A stretch of 64,000 nucleotides of DNA from Panax quinquefolius (GCA_020205615.1 CM035152.1:117402043-117466042); one strand, 5' to 3'. Shown: positions 35,267-48,227, counted from the stretch's first letter. Notes: generated by a model not told the origin, from the letters alone. A program made the numbers and translations.

Positions 35267-38075
35267 CGTGACGCCCCAAAATTAGGTATACATCACCCAT
35301 CTTGGGTCGCCACTTACATGGTACATAAATTCAAATACAAACTTAATTATACATCCGTCAGGTAACATACGACAATACATAAACCGAGAGTTCTAATAGA
35401 ATATTGTCATTTAGACAATATCCATACTCAAGGAGTCCTCATTACATTTATTGTCACACTATTTAATGTAATAATGAGGACTACTAATGCTATCTTCGGG
35501 ACCATCACTCTTTTCCCGACTCATCCCAAATATATTCTCATTTCAAAGAGAACAAAGAAAGAAAGGGTGAGCTCAACTAGCCCAAAGAAGAAATATTATA
35601 ACTAAGATAATGCGTAATAAATTATCAATAGTCTTCAACAATGTTAAACCGATAAAATACAATAGACAACCAGCTTTAATCTGCAGCCGAATACGAATCC
35701 ATTAAAAGAGTCAAGTAGAAAATAAAGTCTACTATCTTTTAGGTTTTAAAAAGTTTTCATCAATTTTTATCACTAAGACTCGCTTTAATGAATAAATCAC
35801 AATATCTAATCATCCCTCGTATTCACGGTCAAGGATTTTCATCAAATTATCAATGGCCATGACTATACCGAATCACCCCCGGTCATAATCATACCAAAAA
35901 CTATCCATCATTTGCATTACAGCCACCGAGGACTTTTGTCACATCATTTATATCAAGCCATGATTATACCGAATGATCCCCGGTCATAATCATACTAAGT
36001 TCATCTATGCACGTAAGCCAAAGATAACATAATATAACATGAGGATGATGACAATGACATAATAATTCAATAAAACAAGTTCACGAATTAATTTATTCAG
36101 AACTAATAACGCCCAAATTGTCAACATGATCTCGCTTTGTAGAGTAAAATTCAAGAATGCTCGTAAAAATATTTTCATTAAAAATATTTGGATGAAGCGC
36201 AAATATCAAGGATATTCCACTAAATTCATGGAGTATAGAAGTCAAAATTTTAACCAACCGAGTATAATAAATAATGAAATAACAAAAGAAATCACCACGC
36301 ATGCGGTACTTGCGATAGATAAAGTTATTCCAACAAAATAATAAATACGTAATAATAAAATCTTAACCAGTGTCCTGTAAAACACCGTACGTGCTATTCT
36401 AATAGAATAATAAAGACGAGTAATAATAAAGATTTTAACCAGTCCTGTAAAACACACGTATATGATATTCTAATAGAATAATAAAGATGTAATAAAGAAA
36501 GATTTTAACCAGTCCCATGTAAAGCTATGCATGGATGTTCCAATGAAATAATAAAATAATAGAAGAATGTCACCAAGTATAGGGGATTCCGATATACAAA
36601 GTTATTCCAATGTAATAAATAAGAATGGAATAATATAAGGATTTCACCAAGTATAGGTATTCCGTATATATGTGTCATGTATAGGGTATGCCACTTTTAC
36701 AGGTTATTCCAACAGAATAATAAGCAATGGAATAACAATAGTTCTCTTCATGAATAAGAAAGAATAACACCCTTACGAGTACAACAAATAATATTCCCTA
36801 CCTTAGAAGAGCTGAATATTGGAAAAGTGAAGTAGCAAAATACTTTTCTTCTTTCTCTCTATAGTTTTTCTCTCTAGAGTTTCAGTGAATTCGTAAGAAA
36901 TAATGAAGGAATGAGCTTTCTATTTATAGAAAAACTGATGGTGGCTCTTGGTCTTAACGAAGGGTTAAAATGACTCTTGGTAATATCAAGAGACAACTAC
37001 TATTTCATGAAGGGGTAATTAACCCTTGGAACAATCAAGAGGCGCTTAACTCTTGGTAATATCAAGGACAACTACTATTTGCGAAGGGGTAATTACTATT
37101 GACGAAGGTAATTACTATCGACGAAGGTAATTACTATCAAGAAGGTAATTACTATTGATTTAAGGTAAATACTATTGTCGACGAAGGTAATTACTTATTC
37201 ACAAAGGTAATTACTATTCACAAAGGTAATTACTATTGACGAAGGTAAATACTATTGACGAAGGTAATTACTATTCACAAAGGTAATTACTATCGACGAA
37301 AGGTAAATACTATCGACGAAGGTAATTACTATTCACCAAGGTAATTACTATTCACAAAGGTAATTACTATCGATTTAAGGGACTCTTAGATGATGACATA
37401 TGCCCCCCCCCCCCGTAAAATAATCAAACTTACCACAAACGTCTCATAATAGACTCTTTATATACATCAAGGATTGAATAAATATTACCACAAATTATTT
37501 TATTTTTAATCAACACATATTTAATCTTTCAACAATTATTAATCATTTATAACTTGTCGCCTCAATTAATAATTTAATACTATAACATATTATACGTATG
37601 ATAATCTTTGTGACAATAATTGAATCAATAATATAAGAGATATGATGCAACAATTACTGTAGCAATAATTGAGCATATCTAAGTGACTTCTCACGTAAGC
37701 ATCAATAATCAATATCGTGTGCTACTATACAACTACGCCAGACATCGCATTTCTTTTACTACCGGGTAGTTCAACAGGTTTTACTTGAGAATACCTCTCA
37801 ATCATTATTTTTTTATAGAAAAATAATTTTGTCATTTTCTAACTACTTACAATACTTCCGCTAGGGGTCCACTAATGATTGAGCCGTCGTATTTAATATT
37901 CCCCGACAAAAAGAATATTCCCCACTCAAACGAATATTTTATAACAACTTACTTACTTTGCAAAATTTATAAATATTACCCACAACTATAACATTATATC
38001 AAATTTATTCCATAATATTCAAAATAATATTTATAAAAAAATTCATCTTTATTTATAAAAGTCAGGGGTCTTACA
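35267..38075 (-). repeat. Element C 5' LTR (right copy)
   Basis: It matches 28875-31690 closely. The first base pair is CG rather than TG (CGTGACGCC). It has the TATA box at 36920-36929, the minisatellite at about 37088-37378 and a C-run of 13 near 37404 where the left LTR has only about 7. Confidence 0.93.
37088..37378 (-). repeat. 19-bp minisatellite in the C LTR (right)
   Basis: About 15 units in the same order of GACGAA and CACAAA variants as in the left LTR. Confidence 0.9.
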
Positions 38076-38080
38076 AGAAT

Positions 38081-38308
38081 CGTCTTTCTGAGATAACCCT
38101 GGAGGACAGCTCAGCTCAATCCTAGAAACAACACCGGGAGTTTCAGTTTCAACCTTGGAGATGACCCCGAGGATTGCAGTTCTAATACCAGAAATTACAG
38201 CGGAGAAGGTCATTTCATCTCGGAGATAACCCCGAGATAATCAGTCTCAGTCCCAGAAACAACATCGGGAAAGACAGTGTCAACTTCGGAGATAACCCTG
38301 AGGAATGC
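38081..38308. repeat. Tat 3' sequence with GGAGATAACCCCGAG repeats
   Basis: Degenerate tandem units of about 40-45 bp carry TCGGAGATAACCCCGAG (near 38108, 38150, 38212, 38285). This continues at 42429-42660 beyond element D. Neither strand holds a convincing ORF. Confidence 0.65.
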
Positions 38309-39493
38309 TGTAACGCCCCGAAATCTGGTCTATCTTCACACCCAGATTCCGTATGTCACGAGTACATCATTCCTTACTTATTTAACCTACACATTCATAA
38401 GATTCATTCAGATCGCTCAAAATCCTTACGAATCTTATACTTCCTTAAGAAATTTATTTACTAAACTTCTAATTTCTTATTTCTTCTTTTATTATGATTT
38501 CAACCATACGAAATCATTTCTAATATCTTTTACTCCTTATTCTCATTAAGCTATGTTTTTGAACATAAAAACTTAAAGAAAATTTATACGAGATAAGGTT
38601 TCGGATTACCTTTCTCCTTTAATCTCCTTCTGGCGGATAAAGCGTGCAATCGGGCAAGCTTTTCCTCATTCTCTCTCATCCGAACTCTCTCTCTCTAGTT
38701 ATTGGATTTTCAAAATCCCATTCAAATGAGATTAAGCTTCCTATTTATAGATTTTCAAGGCTAGGGGTATTTTAGTCTTTTCACCCCCTAACCTCCTTAC
38801 TATGCACACCTCCTTACTATTCCTACCTCCTTACTATTCACATAGCTTCCCTTGGAAGCTTCGTTATTCGCCTTTCGATTTCATTCCGATACCAAAACTA
38901 CGATTCTCGGAATCCAAATATTTTTGGATATTTCGTCTTTCCTTTACTGATTAAATATTACGTATTCTTTGGATTTTCAAAAAACTGAAAAACACTTTTT
39001 GATGTCAAGTGTTTTCCTTCATGTTTCCCCCTAACGTAGCTAAACGAATGAAAAGTATATAACAGTACTTTTCTTCATTTTTATTTTATCTGATTTTTGC
39101 ACGTTTTTCGAAAAAAACTTTTATCGGCTTACTTAACATTTCACGATATATTATCATCAAATCTTTTGACGGAATGTCATTTCAACATACCGAACTCTCA
39201 GAACGGCTTAGGTTATTCAAACCCTAACCCTTAGGGTTTTGTCGGGTGAATAGTGTTTATTTCGTCTTTTTCCCGAAAATATTTTTGTTCTCGATTTTTT
39301 TTTATTTTCGTCTTGAAAATTCTTACTCGTTCAATCTAGTTCATAGCCAGCATCCTCCCGATTAATAATCATTCTAGGTTATAGAACGATTAATAAACAC
39401 ATAGCACAGAATAATATTAATAAAAATTCATTTCATAATAATTAATTCATTAATCTTAAATTCTGAACAATTCGGATTCTCCGAGTTGTTACA
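38309..39493 (-). repeat. Element D 3' LTR (left copy)
   Basis: It runs from TGTAACGCCCCG to GAGTTGTTACA. It has a minus-strand TATA box CTATAAATAG at 38741-38750. Three 17-bp units (ACCTCCTTACTATTCAC type) lie about 40-95 bp upstream of it, near 38790-38845. Confidence 0.92.
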
Positions 39494-41251
39494 CTTCCCC
39501 CCTTATAAAAATTCCGTCCTCAGAATTTCTTCAAACCACACCCATTCCCATGTCATCACATTCACTCCTCCTTCACAAAATTTCGCCCTCAAAATTTTAA
39601 CTTACTATTCTTCTCAATTTCTCTTCAAAGAAGTTCTTATCTTTCAAACATTCTCTCACCTTCACAACCTATCAAGAATTATGAAGTAGAATGAACAACG
39701 AGGAATATAAGAATTCCTTTAAAACACTTCATACTTTTGCTGAGGGGTCAAATTGACCATAAACTCTTACTAGGTTTAACAGTATGACGCTATAAGCTTA
39801 CTTTCCACGGTCAGTTTACAATCACAAAGAAGGTAAACTACCTCTTCCATACGTAGGTGATCAACCCATCGTATAACCCTATTTCAGGGTATGTTCACCT
39901 CAAACTTAATCATTAGATTCCGCACCAAAATAATTTGGTTTGGCACAAGTTCTTCAAAGAAAGCTCGATTTTCTTTTAATCATGACATACCATTCGTCTT
40001 AGCCAAATCAAGTAGATTAGACCATACCAATAAATTGGACATCAACTTGAAACATTTGTCTAGTCAACTCACTTGACATCGATCAATTCTTTAAATTCTT
40101 TTATAATACATCAAAACGTTTTATGACATCATGATACTACACTTTTCATAGTACGTTGAGGACTTTGTCAGTTTATAACTTCATCATTATGCATCATACC
40201 ATGGTGGGTTGTTGATCCTAAGATCAAATCCAACACCAGATTCAATTACATTAATAACTCCATCTTTTTACCATCTCTGCATCAAATGCACTGATGATAT
40301 AAAATTCATTTTAATATTTCAAATTAATTTCTGTCTAGCCGAAACAATTAGCATAGACATACCAAGAATAGTTCTTTTAAAATCCATTGGTTCCAAAAGT
40401 TGAACCAACTCTTTCCTTTTCAAACATGCGCACACATAAGCACAATTTCAAGAAATTTCGAAATCTAGCATAGCTAGATGACTTGGAATATCCTATTCTC
40501 CATCTTCCTTCATTGTCTTACTTGTAACAATACTTAATCTCCTCTAGCACCTTCAATGCTAAGTCTACTAAAAATACTTACTTTTAGTCTAAACATTCCT
40601 ATACCTTAGTATAGTTCATCAACTCACCACACTTTATGTGTTTAGGAACTTTCCATAACCATATGTGTTTAAGAACTTATCTTTGCAATATGTAATCCAA
40701 GAACAAATCAAGGACTATCCATATGCTTAGGGCTCAGAAACATAACATATAACTACGAGTCACAAAGTTTTCATAAGTATGAGTTTCAAGAACCCGCACC
40801 TATTTTATCATTTTCTACCTATCAAGTATATACATGAGAAAAGATTCACCTTCTCGTCATATACATATTGATAGCACGACATACTATTCCAATGATTATC
40901 ACTGTAATAACTAAGTAATCACAAACCCCTTCCCATTCGAAGTTTCGTACTACTTAGCTATCACATGAGTCCTCAATCGAAATCTTATAACTTCTGACTT
41001 TCTTTTTACTTAATACGAATTTTCTTTAATTCGTATTATATCCTTTACAACTCAATCTGAGTTCTTCTTCCCGTACTACTTCGTAGTACCATTCATTCAT
41101 AACATTAGATATAAATCATCCATCGTTTAACAGATCATCTGTTACTACGATTTACTATGATCACGTGGTGATCTTCTTATCCTTCTCTCTACGATTATAG
41201 TCTTAGGTACTCATACCTAAGATTTATAACCTTTCAGCTTTGATACCAACT
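39494..41251 (-). other. Element D non-coding internal domain
   Basis: There is no coding sequence. It is colinear with N1's core (18875-20695). Near the primer site a ladder of perfect hairpins is seen: 11-bp stem at 41011-41038, then stems at 41049-41063, 41073-41089, 41129-41143, 41159-41173 and 41201-41222, most with loops of three or four bases. Confidence 0.85.
41237..41248 (-). other. Element D primer binding site (initiator Met tRNA type)
   Basis: The minus strand reads TGGTATCAAAGC, one base from the canonical TGGTATCAGAGC, three bases from the LTR. Confidence 0.88.
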
Positions 41252-42428
41252 TGTAACACCCCAAAATCCGGTCTATCTTCACACCCGGATTTCGTACGTC
41301 AGGAGTACATCATTCCTTACTTATTTAACCTACTCATTCATAAGATTAATTCGGATCGCTCAAAATCCTTACGAATCTTATACTTCCTTAAGAAATTTAT
41401 TTACTAAACTTCTAATTTCTTATTTCTTCTTTTCTTATGATTTCAACCATATGAAATCATTTCTAACATCTTTTACTCCTTATTCTCATTAAGCTATGTT
41501 TTTGAACATAAAACTTAAAGAAAATTTATACTGAGATAAGGTTTGGATTACCTTTCTCCTTTAATCTCCTTCCGTCGTACAGAGCGTGCAATCGGGCAAG
41601 CTTTTCCTCATTCTCTCTCATCCGAACTCTCTCTCTAGTTATTGGATTTTTAAAATCCCATTCAAATGAGATTAAGCTTCCTATTTATAGATTTTCAAGG
41701 CTAGGGGTATTTTAGTCTTTCACCCCCCTGACCTCCTTACTATTCACACCTCCTTACTATTCCTACATCCTTACTATTCACGTAGCTTCCTTTGGAAGCT
41801 TCGTGCTTCTGTCTTTCGGATTTCGTCCGACTGTTCGAAAACTGCGATTCTCGGAATCCAAATATTTTTGGATATTTCGTCTTTCCTTTACTGATTAAAT
41901 ATTACGTATTCTTCGAATTTTCGAAAAACTGAAAACACTTTTTGATGTCAAGCGTTTTCCTTCACGTTTCCCCTAACGTAGCTAAACGAATGAAAAGTAC
42001 ATAACATTACTTTTTGTCATTTTTATTTTATCCGATTTCTGCACGTTTTTTGAGAAAAACTTTTATCGGCTTACTTAATATTTCACGATATATTATCGTC
42101 AAATCTTTCGACAGAATGTCATTTCGACATACCGAACTCTCAGAATGGCTTAGGTTATTCAAACCCTAACTCTTAGGGTTTCGTCGGGTGAATAGTGTTT
42201 ATTTCGTCTTTTTCCCGGAATTATTTTTGTTCTCGAAAAATTTTTATTTTCATCTTGAAAATTCTTACTCGTTCAATCTAGCTCATAGCCAGAATCCTCC
42301 CGATTAATAATCATTATAGGTTATAGAACGATTAATAAACAAATAGCACAGAATAATATTAATAAAAATTCATTTCATTAATAATTAATCTTAAATTTTG
42401 AACAATTCGGATTCTCTAGGTTGTTACA
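41252..42428 (-). repeat. Element D 5' LTR (right copy)
   Basis: It starts TGTAACACCCC and ends GGTTGTTACA. TATA box at 41681-41690 on the minus strand. The same three 17-bp units lie near 41738-41790. Confidence 0.92.
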
Positions 42429-42673
42429 ATTGCTGTTGCAGTTCCGGAGATAACCCCTAAGATGCTCATTTGAATCTATACAGTCAACTTCAACCTCGGA
42501 AACCACACTGAGGCACTCAGCTCTAGTCCCGGAGATAACCCTGGGAGGTTAGGCACACCTCAAAGATAACCCTGAGGACATCCAAAGATTTGCACAAAAT
42601 CAATCTCGGAGATAACCTCGAGCAACGCATCGCTTTATCATTGAATAGAAGATAACCCCGGTGAGGGGCAAAA
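42429..42673 (+). repeat. Tat 3' end: GATAACC repeats and polypurine tract
   Basis: More GGAGATAACCCYGAG-type units follow (42452, 42530, 42562, 42606, 42650). They lead into GGTGAGGGGCAAAA (42660-42673), a purine-rich tract directly before a TG that I take as the LTR start. Confidence 0.55.
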
Positions 42674-42922
42674 TGATCATTTTGCCACCTCGATCCCACA
42701 TGGGCCCCGTCTCAACATATTTCAAAATACATTCTACATAGAAGTGTCCTACAAGAACCAAATAGCTGCAATCTCGAGTGACTACTACACAGGATAGCAC
42801 ACCGGATGGAATTTGAGGCTTGAAGACCAAGGGCATGGTCCCATCTTCTTGACTTCTTACAACCTCTAATCCCATGTCATTTGTGTAGCTCTCGATAATA
42901 TCACTTCATAAAAGGTCTTATA

Positions 42923-45709
42923 TGTAAGACCCCAAAATTTTTAAATAAAAAGGAATTTCCTTTATTTATTATTTTAAAATAGTAAGGGTTGATTTGATTA
43001 ATGTGGATAGTTAAGGGTTAAATACGCAAATATTTCAAAATAAGCAAGTGGTTATAAAATATTCATTATCGTCAGGGGAATATTCGTTTGGTCGTGGAAT
43101 ATTCGTCTTTGTCGGGAATATTCGTATGCAACGGCAAGAAGCCCATGTGTGGGCCCCATAACTAAAGTGATTGGATGAAGAAAACGACAAATATAAGTTG
43201 TTTTTAAATAATCAGGCGTGGTTATTCAAGAATTATCTTGTTGGAATACCCGTTGGTTAAAACACACTAATACGCGTTGTTGAACGAAGAGCACTGCGGT
43301 ATTGCACCAATTATTGATTCTTACGTGAAGGCACACTACTCAATAATGGTTACGATGAATTACTGCTCAATATTTTATTGAGTTAATAATTGTCATGCGT
43401 TGATATTTTATATTCTTTGTTGTTTCAATAATTGTCATTACACGATATTTTCATTATCGAAGCAATAATTCATATTATCCGAATAATATTATTAGATAAC
43501 ATTATTGGCAATGTCTAGAAAGACCTTGCATCTAAGGAGAGGTTTGGTCACCTAATTGCGGCGCCAAGAAGAAGAAATTCTTATTGGAAAGCCCCTCTTT
43601 CTGAGAACCTGCACGGTTGTCAATATTGTGATTCTCAGTAATATTATTTATGAATAATTAATTATTGATTCATATGATGAGAAAAAATATTGATTTTATG
43701 TGGATATAGATGGAGAAAATTTTTATAGTGACAATTGTTGAAAATTGAAATTTTATCTTTTTCTCGATAAAATAATTCATTTAAATATATTATTTTAATA
43801 ATATATTAACGGTGATATTTTTACAACGAATGTGGGATATATGAGTATCTGAGGAGGAAGAGTATTTTGTTGCAATAAATGTTTAAAACATGTTAAACAT
43901 GTCGGTGGACCCCATTTATTGATCGAAATTTGATTATAACTTTGTAAAATCGCTTCTGTTTGTGGATTTCGGTCAATTTCTATTTGGAATTTGGAAAACT
44001 TTCTTCTGCAAAGTTGTAGAGAATTGAATTTCCTATAAAAACTCATGAGATTCGAATTTTTCTGATGAAAGGGCTATTTATTATGAATTATTGAAGTTCC
44101 GGATTAATTGATTATCATTTTTGGAGTTTTAAGTAAGTTTTGCATGAAAACGTTTTGTCACTTATGGGACATGTGTTAGTGGTTAATTTCAGCTGATGGT
44201 GTGCGTGGGAAGATATGGAAAAATAATATTATTAATATATTAAAATTTACGCTTTGGTGTTACAAGCGATTTCCTATAAATAGGGTCTTGGGTTAGAATT
44301 GAAAATCACACCGAAATCGAAGTTTTCTCTCTATATTATCGAGCGTATTCTTGTGAGTATTTTTTTGTATACTTTGAGTATTGCTATACGGTGCAAGTCC
44401 AAGTCATAGCTTTATATCCAGGTGTTTCAAATTTGAAGTACCTTAATCTTTCGAGGTAAGGGATGTTATTTTCTTCTCAAATGATATTATTTCTTCAATA
44501 TCATTATCTTTGAAATGTTGATCTGAAGTTTTTATCAAATTTGGAACTTTTTCATGCTCGGGTTACTATTCTATTCTATGGGTTACTTATTTCATGAGTT
44601 ACTATTCACGACTTACTATTCACGAGTACTATTCATGAAGCGTGAAGATGTTTTTGTGGAATTTCTATCTTTTGGTGTCGAGTTACTATTCACGATACTT
44701 GACTATTCACGATATCTGACTATTCACGTATCTGAGACTATTCAAAAAAATAAAATTTCTTCTTTTGTCCAAAATATCTATTCGGATACTAGCTCGATTG
44801 TATCCATGTTTTGATCATTCTTGAATTTTACACCACTATGAGTATTTTTGAGGTATTTTTGGGCGTGGATAAAACCAAGTCTGAATCCTTAATCCTTAAT
44901 CCTTGTCATTTTGTTTCAATTTGGATTCGTTTCTTTAAAAAATATTTTTCATCATCCTCGGTCTTAAATGATGATATTATGGAATATCTTTGGCTCAGTG
45001 GTGCAAAAGATGAATGATTTCTTAAGAATATCTTTGGCACAGAGTGCAAAAGATGAATGATTTCTGAAGAATATCTTTGGCTGTAGTGAGTCTGAAAGAT
45101 GAACAGTGTTTAAATGAACATGACCCAATGATGAATATCTTTGGCTTCAGTAGTGCAAGATGAATATTTGATTCCGGATGTATATTGATTGATGTTACGG
45201 GGATAAAAGATGAGCGATGAACTTTTAAATTCATACATAGAAGATAGTAGTTTGCATTCTCTACTTAACTCTTCTAATGAATTATTATTTCCATTGCAGT
45301 ATTGATTTAAAATTTGTTGTCTATTGTGATTCTATTAGATTTTCCCATTGAAGACTAACGATAATTTGTTGTATATTATCTTAGTCATAATATTCTTTAC
45401 CTGAGCTAGTTGAGCTCACCTTTTTCCTTTTTGTTCCATTTTTCTCGGGGAGGCGAGAATATAAGCGAGTACTAGTCTGGGTATGGAATGAAGGTTTTAG
45501 AAAGGATTGTTTAGTAGTCCTCACCATTTTTGTAAAATAATGTATCAATAAATGTGATGAGGATTTATTTGAGTATAGATATTGTCTGTAAGATAATATT
45601 TGTATTCAAACTCACAGCTTTCTTGTTGTAATAATAAAGTTGTAGTTGTTTACATCATGTATTGACAACTCGAGAATAGGTGATGTATACCTATTTTGGG
45701 GGCGTCACA
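42923..45709 (+). mobile_element. E: solo LTR of a C-related family
   Basis: It starts TGTAAGACCCC and ends GGGGGCGTCACA, 2787 bp, and is flanked by TTATA on both sides (42918-42922, 45710-45714). It is the + orientation of the C-type LTR. TATA box CTATAAATAG at 44274-44283. TTACTATTCACGA-like units lie at 44560-44740 and AGAATATCTTTGGC repeats at 44985-45160. No internal region remains, so it arose by LTR-LTR recombination. Short ORFs inside it are not coding. Confidence 0.9.
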
Positions 45710-46180
45710 TTATATACCTCAATTAGAGGTCCGGATTGAAGTTCTGAAAGTTCAAGCAGATATCATGTTCTATGCATGCTCGTACTTCGAGATGGTGGGA
45801 CTCACGGAGCATGGGGCACCCCGGGCGTGGCATGCAGTACATGCATGCCACCACAGTAATACTAAGCCCCCTCTCAGTAAATAGAGGGCTTGGGGTGACC
45901 ATTTTATAAGAGAAAATGGCAAGGAAACCCTGTCCAAATTGCTCTGTATACACCCTAAACTGAGTGCTTTCTCATTTTAAACACTTGTGAGCTTATATTC
46001 AGTCATTTTTTTACCGGCGGGAGCCGAGTGTTCATCCATTTAAAGCTATAGAAATCTTCTTTGGAAGTCCACTGTAAGCCTTCTTACACCTTTTAAAGCC
46101 TTTCTCTTTTACTGTGCACACAACGTTCTTCTCATTGAAAGTTGTGTTGCGTGTATGTATGCCCAACTTGATGCATGTGG

Positions 46181-46181
<1 letters not shown>

Positions 46182-46256
<75 letters not shown>
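46182..46256. repeat. (TA)n microsatellite
   Basis: An uninterrupted TA tract of about 37 units in the Tat LTR. The Pack-MULE lies directly to its right and TA tract resumes at its other end (49037-49048). Confidence 0.95.
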
Positions 46257-46259
<3 letters not shown>

Positions 46260-46640
46260 TTTGATCTGGTCAGGACTCCCTGATTTTACTTAAAAATTCG
46301 AACTATCACTCTCAGCCATGGGATAGCATCTATTGGTCCAAAAAGAAAGCAGTGGGAGAAAAAAAAACACGCGGATCTTCTTTGGGTTAAAACAGAACTG
46401 GTCGGGTCAAAAAATAAATCCGGTCTCCTCCCCCAATTTTAGGATCGCGCCTCTTTCTTCTATCCAGAGCGACTCTCTCTTCTACCATCGTCGCCGGACG
46501 AAGCTCTGGTCTGCAAAATCTCCGCGGCTCTCTCTCCGGCGAGAGCCTCCGTCTTCTCTGTCTCTGTTGAACATCTATTGAAAATGAACGGGTAAGGGTT
46601 TAGGTTTTTGTACTTTCTTCATTGAATCTTACAGTCATTG
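46257..46640 (+). repeat. Pack-MULE left terminal inverted repeat
   Basis: It pairs with 48655-49036. Besides the terminal motifs it carries a GC-richer stretch (46480-46560) and a GTAAGGGTTTAGG block near 46590 that is also present in the right copy. This could be 5' sequence of a host gene duplicated into both TIRs. Confidence 0.85.
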
Positions 46641-47233
46641 GCTTCTAATTTTCTGTTATAATTTTCTATCCTGTTCCATCCTCCTTGCGATTAGTTATTC
46701 TTTGCTGTTTGGCAACCTCTGCTCTAAAAAAGATTACCATATACTGTTATTATGCTGCTCGTTATTATTGGTCATATAGGTTAGGTCTTGATTCCATTCA
46801 TTCATGTATGTATATAATGGAATAAGTTGTGAATTCCTTCAAGTTTTTATGGAAAAAATTATTGAGAAAAATAACGGAGACAACAATTGGGCTTGCTATT
46901 ATCTTCACTGAAAGTGGTCTGCACAATCAAAATGGTTGCACCTCCTATAAATGCAACTACATAGTAACTAGTTTTGTTTGTGTAAGATTTTTAAAATTAT
47001 ATACATACATAAATATCTTTGCGGTTCATGACTTGAGTAAATACATACCGAATTGGTATTGGCTTTTGTACTTGTCTATAATCCTAAACATTGATAGAGT
47101 ATAATTTGTATGTGGATGCTTACTGTTACATTGGTTAACTTAAAGCCTTGGCTGCTCAATGAATCTCATATTGTTGCTTTTAATTCTTGAGATTTTTATT
47201 GTCACAATTCTAATGGTTTTAATTTGTGTATTT
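46641..47233 (+). other. Pack-MULE interior, no gene recognised
   Basis: AT-rich, intron-like sequence ahead of the WD40 fragment. Open stretches are short and show no known motif. Confidence 0.5.
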
Positions 47234-47468
47234 GATCAAATGGTTAGGGATGCTGTATACTCTGTTGCTTTTAGCCCTAATGTTGCATACTTGGCTAGTG
47301 GGTCTATGGATGAATGCATTCACATTTGGTCAATGAAAGAAGGCAAGATCGTCAAACACATACAGAGGCAATGGGAGCATATTCGAGGTCTGCTGGAACA
47401 AGGACGGTGACAAGATTGCGGCTTGCACTAATAGCAGCAAAATTTGTGTTTTGGATTTCAGAATGTAG
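47234..47468 (+). pseudogene. HOS15: Captured C-terminal exon fragment of a HOS15/TBL1-like WD40 protein
   Basis: Frame 2 reads [20 protein letters not shown] and [16 protein letters not shown], a WD40 blade. After a frameshift near 47355 frame 3 reads [20 protein letters not shown] and ends KICVLDFRM with a stop at 47466-47468. This matches the C-terminal end of plant HOS15, a TBL1-type WD40 repressor involved in histone deacetylation. A short deletion near 47240 and the frameshift make it a pseudogene. It is the last one to two blades only. A canonical NGH before RDAVYS is damaged. Confidence 0.8.
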
Positions 47469-48227
47469 GGTTTTATTTCCATTGGTTCTTTTGTGGGCTA
47501 GCCTTGGTAGTGTCGGTCATGGCACTTGTCAAGTGATCGTAAAAATTGTGTACTCTGCTACCCTAACTGTAATCATATCTTGTTAAGTGATTGTCTTGTT
47601 ATTGTGATTTATACATGAGGGTGTAATCCTGTTTAGGTGTCTGTATAAATTAAAAGAAACTCATTCTAGTTCCTTTCCACCCCATGTTTAATATTGAAGT
47701 CACCAAGTCCTTTTTGGTTTCATTTTATTCTGCATATAATCTCCTGTGCATGTGATGTGGTGTTGTCTTATTTACTTAGTTGAACATGAGCAGAGAGTTG
47801 AGAAAGTGCTTTTGGGAAACAGGTGTTCACTTGGGCTCAACATTTGTTATTCATGTTTGAAATTGAGGCACTGGCTACTATCTCGGCCAGTTTATTTTCA
47901 AGAGAAGCTTAATTATTTTCAAGAGAAGCTTAATTATTTTCATAGGGAAGAAAAGAATCATCTTTAAAAATGATGTTTACCCATTTTAGTTAATCAAATA
48001 TGATTAAAGCTAGTTCTATAGAGAATTAAAAGAGTAAATATTATAGAGATAACAAAGCATAATTTTTTACCCCTGTAGAAAATATTTCACCATTTTCTTT
48101 TAAATAGTAAGAAAACTTAAGAGGAAGAGAGTGACTGATGTATTAGATGAATAACAAATTTTCCACTAGAAATACTATTTGGAATAAATCAGTTTCATAA
48201 CTCCCAAAAAAAGGCAGAAATGCATAC
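47469..48227. other. Pack-MULE interior between the two captured fragments
   Basis: The 3' flank of the WD40 fragment and AT-rich sequence. A short direct duplication TTTTCAAGAGAAGCTTAATT occurs twice at 47895-47940. No supported gene. Confidence 0.5.

Larger units (their letters stand above)
28875..38075 (-). mobile_element. Element C: LTR retrotransposon without pol, 2.8 kb LTRs
   Basis: Two LTRs (28875-31690, 35267-38075) flank a 3.6 kb interior. The duplication AGAAT at 28870-28874 and 38076-38080 is perfect. Orientation is minus, from the primer-site remnant beside the right LTR and the purine tract beside the left. No RT or integrase is seen, only a degenerate acidic ORF next to the leader. 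E and F belong to the same broad LTR family. Confidence 0.92.
38309..42428 (-). mobile_element. Element D: small non-autonomous LTR retrotransposon
   Basis: LTRs of 1185 and 1177 bp flank a 1.76 kb non-coding core. Flanks are AATGC (38304-38308) and ATTGC (42429-42433), a duplication with one mismatch. It is minus-oriented, with an iMet primer site at the right LTR and a purine tract (AAGGGGGGAAG, about 39494-39504) at the left. The core is colinear with that of N1. It inserted into the Tat GATAACC repeats. Confidence 0.92.

Noticed and set aside
42600..42875. Minus-strand ORF of 91 codons
   Set aside because: It spans the inferred purine tract and LTR start of the Tat element, has no known motif and is better explained as U3 sequence.
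46829..47104. Gene in the Pack-MULE interior
   Set aside because: The ORF has no motif and looks like intron or spacer sequence captured with the WD40 fragment.
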